DNA of 64,000 nt. It comes from Malania oleifera (taxonomy: Eukaryota; Streptophyta; Magnoliopsida; Santalales; Ximeniaceae). Each line of letters opens with the position of its first letter. The stretch's first letter is position 1. The notes beneath the pieces are model-generated. The model saw nothing but the letters and a program-made list of their open reading frames with translations. It was not told where the DNA came from and made no database searches. Positions 50,693-59,265 of the stretch are shown in pieces. The stretch covers positions 96,433,025 to 96,497,024 of the forward strand of contig NC_080423.1 in NCBI RefSeq assembly GCF_029873635.1, written 5' to 3'. The position numbers and the translations under genes were made by a program.

Positions 50693-50729
50693 TGAAAAAT
50701 CTGATTTTTCTTCACAATTAAGCTTACTC

Positions 50730-50770
<41 letters not shown>

Positions 50771-51024
50771 CTTTGGCTCTTTCACTCTCTCTCTCTCTTC
50801 AATTTTGGGCTAATTTTACACCGGATTGAAGATTTGAGGCTACCACAACGCTCCTGGTGGAGTTCTCTACGAGTTTGCCAGAGCGGATCGTTAGGAAAAC
50901 GAAATTGAAAATCATCCCTGGGTTGAGGTAAGGCTTTTTAAGCCAAATTAGACTTTATGATAGTTATAGAAATTGATGTACGCATGAAAATACTGATGTT
51001 TAATACTGGAATTTTAAGTTTCAG

Positions 51025-51089
51025 GGTATTGATTAGGAAGTCATACGGGGGTCAAGTTAGGATATTTTACGGGCTTTCTCAGTAGTCAG
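51025..51089 (+). other. Candidate mini-exon in the Gypsy-2 LTR
   Basis: 65 nt between an acceptor-like TTTTAAGTTTCAG and a donor-like CAG|GTAAGGG. It holds no ATG. The solo LTR at 47251-49232 has the same layout in reverse at about 48530-48590. Inference only; see findings. Confidence 0.4.
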
Positions 51090-51459
51090 GTAAGGGAATA
51101 AACTAAAGCATTTATTTTCCACGCAATTTATTATTAATTATGGGTAAATTTATTTTCAGAAAGGCAAATGTTATACTTGTATATTATAGATGAAATGTAC
51201 GTTTAGGAAATATTACTATTATGATAGAACATATATGTATGTATGAGATGCCAAAGGACCACGATTTTAGAATAAGAAGTATGATTTTATACAGTGCACG
51301 TGTGGCATGAATATTATGTTATGTGAACATATTATGATATAAAAGAATTTATGAACAAAGTATGATTTCAGGTATTATGAAAAGATATGTTATGTTACGA
51401 TCATTTTGACGAATATATGATAAATGAATTATTTTCAGAATGTATATACCTTAAACGAT

Positions 51460-51640
51460 GTTGGCACGAGGCCATGTATTTTATGTTATCGGCACGAGGC
51501 CGTATTCATGTTTTGGCGCGGGGCCATGTATTTATATTATCGGCACGAGGTCGTATTTACGATTTTGGCGTGAGGCCATGTATTTATGATATGGCACGAG
51601 ATCGTATCTATGTTTTCGGCATGAGGCCATAATGATGTTA
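51460..51640 (+). repeat. Minisatellite in the Gypsy-2 LTR
   Basis: Units of about 34 bp around TTGGCACGAGGCCATGTATT, five to six copies alternating between CCATG and CGTAT variants. Confidence 0.8.
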
Positions 51641-52526
51641 TGTATGTTCATGTATTATATGTTATTACAATTAGGATGTTAGTTTAGTTCATTTCAGGGC
51701 TCAATACCGTAGCTATATGTGTAGATCAGATATCTACTTCAGATTAGTGTCAACCATCCCACGAGGGGATGGGAAATGGATAGTCGATATGGCTTTCAGT
51801 AGAGTGTGGATGTCCACCTCGCAGTCCGGACCAGGGTGTGGCGGGCCCATTGTACTTACAGACATATTTGATTCAACAGTGGTTGGCTAGCCATTGTCGG
51901 GTCCCGCCTTCAAGTTGCACAACCCGTCATAGCGGGGTAATACATGACATTAGCTAGCTATTCATCCTGGGTATATTTTCAGTATTACAGTTATAGCAGA
52001 TGCTTATGTATGTTATGATTTATTGACAAATATAAAAGTACATGATTATCCAGTATGATAGTATGATTATTTCCAGAGTTATAAAATGTACTGTATATTT
52101 ATAAGCACTTTAAATGTTCATGTTGTCACACGGCTGTATTTAGTTTATTTCCCTTATTGAGAAGTGTCTCACCTCCAACATTAAATGATTTTTAGGAAAC
52201 CCAGAGAGACCGGCGGGGTAGGGCCGCCATTGAGTGATTGGTGCTTCCCTAATAGAAGGGTAAGCTATGTACTAGGATCAGTAGATTTTTGTTATATGGT
52301 CCTAGTGTCATTTTGAAATTTTGTGGGTTGTATATATGTACAGTTTTTGGAGATGTAGTAAACTCTGGTGTTATGCTTCTGATGTTAAGTTTTATGGATG
52401 GATGATTTAAATTTTATGTCACTGTTGCGTAGAATTCCACTGTGATTGACCGGTGTCCCTGTTACCCACGAGTTCGGGTTGACCATTGTATTTATTATGA
52501 TATATTTTATGGAGGGTCGCTACATT

Positions 52527-52539
52527 TGGTATTAGAGCC
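52527..52539 (+). other. Gypsy-2 primer binding site
   Basis: TGGTATTAGAGCC, initiator tRNA-Met type with the same C-to-T change as in Gypsy-1. Confidence 0.75.
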
Positions 52540-52842
52540 TAGGATACTAGGTTCTGTAGACTCTAGAGTGCAGCAGTAATAATACCAGAGTATAGGATAA
52601 GGGAATTTGAGGTTTCATTTTGTAAGCTAGATGCAGGACTTCCGTGGTGGTTTGTGTGATTTTCCTGGGGTAACAATTTCAGGAAAATCATTGTAAACTA
52701 TCGTCGGGTTGGGTATCTAGGTTGTAAGATTGAACCTTGAATTGAGATTAAGAGAGACAAGTTAATTAAGAAAAATATACTATATGAGTTGAGTGACGTG
52801 TATAGTGAAGGGGTTTTAAGTTAAGTTATCATGTTTTTCAGG

Positions 52843-54132
52843 ATGGACCTTGGTGGCAATAGTGCCCACGCTAGTGGGAGTGAGGGTGCTGGACCCTCAG
52901 GCACTGTAGGCAGTGATTCAGATGTCGTCTTACGCAGCGTAGCACAGCAAGTTATGGCGGAGATTTCTAGGAGTTCGAAGGAATAGGGTGGTCCATCGGT
53001 AGGCCACGGTAGTTCGATTGAGAAGTTTATTAAGATGAGTCCTCCAGCTTTCTTAGGAGGGACATATTCTACAGTTGTTGAAAAATAGGTGTAGGAGATG
53101 GAGAAGATATTTGTAGTACTGCAGTATTCAGAGGAGCAGAAGGTGCTGTTTGCCACCTATAAACTTACTGGAGAGGTCGAGAGATGGTGGTCAATAGTGA
53201 GACTTTTAGAGCAGTAGAGGACTATACCTTTAGAGATGACGTGGGAGCGATTTAAAGAAATATTCTTCGACAGGTATTTTCTAGCATCTTCTAGGGAGGC
53301 TAAGATTAAAGAGTTCCTGAATATGAAGCAAGGACATTTGTCAGTACAGCAGTACGCGGCGAGGTTCATCGAGCTAACTCGCTTCGCCCCATACATCAAT
53401 CCAAATGAAGCGAAGAAGGTACGACATTTTGAAAGAGACCTGAGGAGAGAAATTTTCAAGCAGGAATCGATTCTGAAGTTGCAGAATTTTGCTGAGCTAG
53501 TGGATAGAGCCACTATAGCAGAGATTGGAAAGCGGTTGGAGGCGGAGGAACAGAGATAGAAGAAGAGGTCTACACCTTCTAGTTCTCAGTAGGGAGTCGG
53601 CCATGCTATGTGGAAGAGAGGTGACTATTATAGGGACCAAAGATAGGAGACCGGGAATCATGGTTTCCAGGGTGCACAGCCATCTCCAACTTACCCATCT
53701 TATGGGAAGAGACACCAGGGGGAGTGTCGTGCCGGGCAAGGTGTCTGCTACAGGTGCGGGGAGCCAGGGCATATGATGAGGAAGTGTCCGACACAGACAG
53801 GTATGGCTCCTGCTCCTAGACCTGCACGAGGAGGTTAACAGGCACCACAAGGAGGCCAGCAGAGGAATACGGCCCCAGTCAGAGTTTTCGCTTTGACGCC
53901 GTGCGACGTTGAGGCCACCGGCGATGTGGTGACAGGTACTATTAGTATGTTTTCATTTAAAGTTATTTCACTTTTTGATTCCGGTGCCACACATTCGTTT
54001 GTGTCCTTGGAGTGTGTTAAGTTATGTGGGGTAGAAACGCAATCATTAAATGTCGAGTTATTAGTGGCTACACGGATCGGGTCAGCAATGAGATGTAGTA
54101 GGGTACTCTGTGGTTGTCTAGTTGATGTTTAG
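52843..54132 (+). pseudogene. Gypsy-2 gag and protease
   Basis: One continuous frame from the ATG at 52843. Gag: IEKFIKMSPPAFLGGTYS (about 53014), gag core with RWWSIV and TWERFKEIFFDRYF, QQYAARFIELTRFAP, then the CCHC zinc knuckle CYRCGEPGHMMRKC (about 53747-53788), all four ligands present. Protease: LFDSGATHSFVS (about 53968-54003) with the catalytic DSGA. Stops inside the frame: TAG at 52984, 53086, 53092, 53215, 53557, 53590, 53644, 54130 and TAA at 53836; no frameshift. The ATG follows TTTTTCAGG, an acceptor-like site, and corresponds to the Gypsy-1 gag start. Motifs are well kept despite the stops, so decay is recent compared with the Copia host. Confidence 0.88.
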
Positions 54133-55300
54133 GGGAAGATTTTATTTGCTGATTTGGTGGTATTAGATATGCACGGGCTTGACATTATTTTCGGCATGGA
54201 TTGGCGAGTAGCTAATTATGCTATTATCGACTGCCGTGCTAGAGAAGTGATATTCAGACCTTCAAGGAAACCAGAATTCAGATTTACAGGGTCACGAGTG
54301 CAACCCTTACCTCATACGGTCTCAGCTATTCAGGCAAGGAGATTGCTCCAGAATGGTTGTCTAGGATTTGTGGCTTTTGTGAAAGAAATGTCAGAAAATG
54401 AATTGAAGCTTATAAATACGCCTGTGTTGAAAGAATTTACAGACGTGTTTCCAGATGAATTGCCAGGTTTGCCACCTAATCGTGAAGTAGATTTTTTCAT
54501 TGATCTACTTCCAGGTACAGAGCCTATTTCTAAAGCACCATATCCAATGGCGCCAGCAGAGTTGGTAGAATTGAAAGACCAGTTACAAGATTTGCTAGAT
54601 AAAGGCTTTATACGGCGCAGTGTATCGCCGTGGGGAGCTGCAATGCTGTTTGTAAAGAAGAAGGACGGGTCTATGAGGATGTGTATAGATTACAGAGAGA
54701 TTAATAAAGTGACCATCAACAACAAGTATCCTCTACCCCATATAGATGACTTGTTTGATCAGCTCCAGAGTACACGGGTGTATTCCAAGATCGATCTTAG
54801 AGCAGGTTATCATCAGGTGAAGGTGAGAGTAGAAGATGTATCGAAGACGTCTTTTAGGACCAAGTATGGGCATTACGAGTTTTTTGTTATGCTATTTGGT
54901 TTGATGAATGATGAACAGAGTCTTTCACCAATACTTAGACCAATTCATGGTTGTTTTTATTGATGATGTACTGGTCTATTCAAGGAGCTATGAGGAGCAT
55001 GAGATACATTTGAGGCAGATTTTGCATATGCTTAGAGAGAAAAAGTTGTATGCCAAGTTCAGCAAATGTGACTTTTGGCTCAAGAAAGTTGTGTTTTTGG
55101 GGCATGTAATTTCAGGAGGCAGAATTTCTATAGATCCCAATAAGATTGAGGCGGTAGTAAATTGGGCTAGACCGAGGAACGTCCAGGATATTAGGAGTTT
55201 CTTGGGTTTAGTTGGATATTACCGTCGTTTTGTTGAGGGGTTCTCAGCCTTATCAGGGCCTCTGACACGACTAACGAAGAAGAATGCTGAAATTGAGTAA
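54133..55300 (+). pseudogene. Gypsy-2 reverse transcriptase
   Basis: The gag-protease frame continues to 54961: a [10 protein letters not shown] block closing the protease, [14 protein letters not shown] linker, then RT blocks [40 protein letters not shown] and [14 protein letters not shown] small deletion near 54905 shifts the frame; RT resumes from about 54908 with [20 protein letters not shown], where FIDD holds the two catalytic Asp. The thumb ends with [11 protein letters not shown] and [17 protein letters not shown]. Active-site residues are intact but lie on two frames, so no active enzyme is made. In the living element it copies the RNA genome. Confidence 0.9.
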
Positions 55301-55640
55301 GACAATAACTGTGAGCAGAGTTTTCAGGAGTTGAAGTATAAATTAGTCATAGCACCGGTATTAATCATCCCGTCTAGGGGTGAGGGTTATACCGTCTATA
55401 GTGATGCGTCCCTAAAGGGTCTTGGCTTTGTGTTGATGCAGCATGGCAAGGTAGTAGAGTATGCGTCTAGACAGTTGAAAAAGTACGAAAAGAACTACCC
55501 TACCCACGATCTTGAGTTGGCTGCAGTAGTACACGCACTAAAAATTTGGAGGCATTATCTATAAGGCGAGAAGTGTGAGATTTTCTCCGACCATAAGAGT
55601 TTGAAGTATTTCTTCACTCAGAAGGACTTGAGTATGAGAT
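55301..55640 (+). pseudogene. Gypsy-2 RNase H
   Basis: RT_RNaseH domain: [18 protein letters not shown] (about 55388-55440) with the first catalytic Asp, [20 protein letters not shown] and [19 protein letters not shown] at 55562 stops the frame where YG usually follows. It removes the RNA strand from hybrids in an intact element. Confidence 0.85.
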
Positions 55641-57292
55641 AGAGAAGATGGTTAGAGTTGATTAAAGATTTTGATTGTACTATTAGTTACCACCTAGGGA
55701 AAGCAAACGTGATAGCTGATGCACTGAGCAGGAAGTCTGGAGTATCAGCATTGGCAACTATGGAGGTCCAGCATCTGATCATGATGGATCTGGAGAGACT
55801 TGGCATCGAATTGATAGAGAGTGATACTCCAGTATGTATCGCCAGCCTAGTGGTACACCCTACTCTGCAAGAAAGAATTAAAGCTGCTCAGAAGGAAGAT
55901 CCAGAGTTAGTAGAGGTGATAGACAGGGTACAGAGTGGACAGCGAGAGGAATTTGACATCTCATATGACGGAGCTTTACAGTTCTAATCCAGATTATGTG
56001 TTCCTTCTGATGCTGACATTAGGAGGACAATTTTAGGGGAGGCTCACAGATCCTTGTATACGGTTCATCCTAGTAGTACAAAAATGTACAGGGATCTGCG
56101 AGAGTTTTACTGGTGGAGTGGTATGAAGAGAGAGATTACCGAGTATGTAGCCCAGTGCTTGACATGCCAGCAGGTAAAGGCTGAGCATCAGGGCCGGTAG
56201 GGCAGTTGCAGCCGTTATTTATCCAAGAGTGGAAGTGGGGTCATATTTCTATGGACTTTGTCAAGGCTACCGTCGACATCGCATGGCCATAATACGATTT
56301 GGGTGATAGTAGATCGATTAATGAAGACCACCCACTTTATTCCTATCAAGATCAACTATTCCCTCTGCCGTTTAGCAAAGATCTACATTCAGGAGATAGT
56401 TCGTCCTTATGGGGTGTCTGTATCTATTGTGTGAGATCAAGACCCGTGATTCACGTCACGATTTTGGAGGAGCTTGCAAGAGGCTCTGGGGTCTCAATTA
56501 TCGTTTAGTATGACATTCCACCCTTAGTCAGACAGTCAGACTGAGAGGACGATACAGATACTAGAAGATATGTTCCAAGCATGTGTTTTAGATTTTGGGG
56601 GTAGCTGGACTCAATTTATGCCACTGGTAGAGTTCGCGTACAATAATAGTTACCAGTCCAGTATTGGTATGGCACCATTTGAGGCACTATATGGTAGGAC
56701 ATGTCGATCTTCTTTGTATTGGGATGAGATAGGTGAGTGGCGAGTTGTGGGACCAGAGCTAGTGCAGCAGGCATACAATAAGGTTCGGCTTATCAGGGAA
56801 AGAATCAGTACAGCTCAGAGCCGACAAAAGAGTTATGTTGACAATCACTGCAAGAATCTAGAATTTGACATGGGTGATCACGTATTTTTGAAGATAGCTC
56901 CGTTAAAAGGAGTTATGAGATTTGGTAGGAAGGCTAAACTTAGCCCTAGGTTCATCAGTCCGTTTGAGATTTTAGAGAAAGTGGGATCGATGGCCTACAA
57001 GTTAGCTTTACCGCCTTCATTATCCATAATTCACGACCTATTCCACGTATCTATGTTGAGGAATTATGTCCCAGATCTTTCTCATATTATCAGTTATGAT
57101 GAGTTGGAGCTTAGTGATTCACTAGGATATGAGGAACCAGTATAGATTTTGGACAGGAAAGTGCAAGAGCTATGCAACAAGAAGATTTCTCAGGTAAAAG
57201 TTTTGTGAAGGAATCATGTGGTAGAAGAGACTTCTTAGGAGTCCGAGGAGCAGATGAGACATAAGTATCCGCATCTATTTCTAGAAGTTTGA
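55641..57292 (+). pseudogene. Gypsy-2 integrase and chromodomain-like end
   Basis: Order: SYHLGKANVIADALSRK (tether), TAA at about 55985, a zinc-binding HHCC region with HPSSTKMYRDLREFYWW and CLTCQQVKAEHQ (about 56065-56190), a TAG and frame break near 56198, catalytic-core fragments (SIDEDHP-like area to about 56560), AYNNSYQSSIGMAPFEALYG (about 56636), the GPY/F-type module KLSPRFISPFEILEKVG and a C-terminal EEP...ILDRKV, QVKVL, YPHLF chromodomain-like end to 57292, with TAG at 57143. Chromodomains direct insertion to heterochromatin in this clade. Broken in several places. Confidence 0.85.
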
Positions 57293-57527
57293 TTCGGTAA
57301 AATATAAGTAGTTAAGTTATGTTCCTTGACAAGTACATGTATGGTTTTAGTAGTGTAGTATTCAGTTTTGGGAGGAATTTCTTTTGATATATGTAATCTC
57401 CCAAGACTTGAGATGTAACCACAGTATTCCTCCACCACAAGTGAGGGTAAGTAATAAAACAAGTAGACCATTTTGCCTAAGGGATGATAAACTATGTGAA
57501 TAGTAAATTTTGAGGACGAAATTTTTA
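57293..57527 (+). other. Gypsy-2 3' untranslated region
   Basis: Non-coding. Includes AACCACAGTATTCCTCCACC and AGTGAGGG (about 57417-57450), a motif shared with the retroposed segment at 23232-23423. Confidence 0.6.
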
Positions 57528-57541
57528 TAAGGAGGGAAGGA
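57528..57541 (+). other. Gypsy-2 polypurine tract
   Basis: ATAAGGAGGGAAGGA region directly before TGTAATGACCCG; preceded by GAGGACGAAATTTT as in Gypsy-1. Confidence 0.75.
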
Positions 57542-57565
57542 TGTAATGACCCGAATTTCAGTATT
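57542..57565 (+). repeat. Stub of the Gypsy-2 3' LTR
   Basis: TGTAATGACCCGAATTTC matches the 5' LTR start, then the likeness ends. The rest of the 3' LTR is deleted or replaced. Confidence 0.7.
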
Positions 57566-57569
57566 CAAT

Positions 57570-57995
57570 ATAGTGTATAGTGAATGCATATACTAAGATT
57601 TGGAATTTTAAGCACGCACCACTTCTTGATCCTATAGTAATCACAACCCTTAAACCTAAACACTAAGGAAAGATTGACTAAAAAATAATTTTAATTTAAA
57701 TCCATTTTTCCTTAGGTCCTACAGAGTTTACTTTGCTGATTATCCACTTCATTTCATTTTCAAAGCCTCTGGCACTTCTGAGTAAACAATTAGATTGAAT
57801 ATGCCATTTCATTTTTCGGCATAAGCAAATTTTTGATTTTCGTGAAGCGTTATGCTTATTTATTTTATTTTAGCTTAATGAGACATTCATGTGACAACGA
57901 GTTTTAAAATATGAACCATTTTTCAAAGATTTATTTCTTTTAATTTCCAAGGGTATATTATGATTGATCTTCTCACTTTTAGCCTTAAGCGACAC
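57570..57995. other. No gene recognised
   Basis: AT-rich DNA replacing the rest of the Gypsy-2 3' LTR. May belong to the gag fragment that follows on the minus strand. Confidence 0.35.
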
Positions 57996-57996
57996 T

Positions 57997-58360
57997 TTAG
58001 AATGATCTTCTGTTTTTCTCTCCAAGCAAGATTTTCAATATCTTCACTATTTTTTTCTTTTCAAGAATATCATGATAATTTTCTAACCTCTTTAATTGTT
58101 TTGCTATTCTTTTGTTCTCATTCTTCAAAAATAGTTTATGCTTAGATGCTCTAACTAGAAACTTATACATTTTCAATAAAGTCTTTTCTAGTTTTTCATA
58201 CGACAGCATAATTTTAATGTTCAATTCGTAACGTGATTCAACAAAAGAATTAATACAATAATTTTCACATGAATCATTGCATGCAAAGTCAATTGTATAA
58301 TCATAATTTTCAACAGATGATTCAATGCATAATATATTCTTGTATTCTACATGAAATCAT
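57997..58360 (-). pseudogene. Possible Copia (SIRE-like) gag fragment
   Basis: The minus frame reads SYEKLEKTLLKMYKFLVRAS then KHKLFLKNENKRIAKQLKRL, a Lys/Leu-rich coiled coil preceded by an acidic, Cys-containing stretch. This resembles the segment after the zinc knuckle in large Copia Gag proteins. No knuckle or protease is visible, so the call is tentative. Confidence 0.35.
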
Positions 58361-58399
58361 TAAATGCATCAATAATAGAATTTACATAACACGTGACAA

Positions 58400-58710
58400 A
58401 GAATGTAAGTACTAGGACTCTATTAGGTTGTCATTTTGGGGTTTTGGTTGGCACCGGGGTTTATGTTTTGTATATGGAGCCTAGAATCCTTTTGTATAGA
58501 CTCTGGTAAGGTATAATGTATGTATAGAAAGAACCGTTTCTGCTACCTATTTGTTATATATGTGAATGTATATAGGGTGTACGGGAACCCCACGGGTCGG
58601 ACCCTCATTCATTATAGCGTATCATTGATGTTTTGTATGATACAGGAATAGGTTAGTTTACTTATTCACCCCTGAGTCCCATTACAGGGTTCGGGGCATG
58701 ATAGCATCAA
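58400..58710 (+). mobile_element. Possible LTR fragment
   Basis: GT-rich text with the mood of a Gypsy LTR end (TACTTATTCACCCCTGAGTCC near 58660). No border or partner was found. Confidence 0.3.
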
Positions 58711-58719
58711 TTCCAAGCA

Positions 58720-59116
58720 AGGGTGCTGACGGGTTGGCACGCCAAGCACTATCGAGCTGGAGCCCACTGCTACGATCCCTCGCAACAGGGTTGACTACTG
58801 ACTTCCCATAAAGCCAATAATCAAACCCCCGGCTGCTACCCTGGGAGCGCTCGAACCTGTGACCTCGCTCTGATACCACTTGTCAAGATCAAGCACTACC
58901 GGTTCTTCTAAAACCAATTGGTGGTAGAAGGGGTGCAACTTTTTCCTTTAAATAGTAGTGCAAAGCCCCACACTAAGCATCAGGTGGACATGAGGGGCTG
59001 CACCAACTCCAAGAAGGGCTGCCAACGGGCTGGCATGCCAAGCACTATCGAGCTGGGGCCCACTACAACAATCCATAGCAACAAGTTGACTGCTGACTTC
59101 CCATAAAGCCAACAAT
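58720..59116 (-). repeat. Direct repeat pair, about 100 bp, with primer-site-like motif
   Basis: 58720-58822 and 59022-59116 are near-copies (CCAAGCACTATCGAGCTGG ... GACTTCCCATAAAGCCAA). Between them, on the minus strand, GTGGTATCAGAGCGAGG (about 58880) matches a tRNA-Met-type primer site. The layout is that of a very small LTR element. Confidence 0.4.
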
Positions 59117-59265
59117 CACTAATCGTAAATAAAACAAATAATAAACATAGTCAATTGATTATTAGTCTACATAGTATGACTAATAATCAATTGAACTTCA
59201 TTAATTGATTTGTCTCACATGTACGATGAAGCATGAATGTATAGTAACTCCTTAAATTTTGGAGT

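Larger units (their letters stand above)
50404..52524 (+). repeat. Gypsy-2 5' LTR, 2.12 kb
   Basis: TGTAACGACCCGAATTTT ... GGAGGGTCGCTACA. Order: CGTCGACG palindromes (50491, 50645), TATA region (50684-50692), CT-rich leader (50735-50790), donor-like GGGTTGAG|GTAAGG (50929), acceptor-like AAGTTTCAG (51024), donor-like GTCAG|GTAAGGG (51090), minisatellite (51460-51640), then the U5-type end. Confidence 0.9.
50404..57565 (+). mobile_element. Gypsy-2: degraded chromovirus (Tekay/Del-like)
   Basis: 5' LTR 50404-52524, primer binding site 52527-52539, gag, protease, RT, RNase H, integrase and a chromodomain-like end in Ty3/Gypsy order, a polypurine tract 57528-57541, and the first bases of a 3' LTR (57542-57565). 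Order and C-terminal chromodomain identify a chromovirus; Tekay/Del is the likely clade. Defects: nine in-frame stops in gag-protease, a frameshift in RT near 54905, further stops and a deletion in integrase. It interrupts the Copia integrase. Confidence 0.9.

Noticed and set aside
52843-54132. Stop-codon readthrough or recoding of TAG in the Gypsy-2 frame
   Set aside because: Eight TAG plus a TAA in one frame, the same bias in two unrelated elements, and lost catalytic or zinc residues elsewhere fit mutational decay better.
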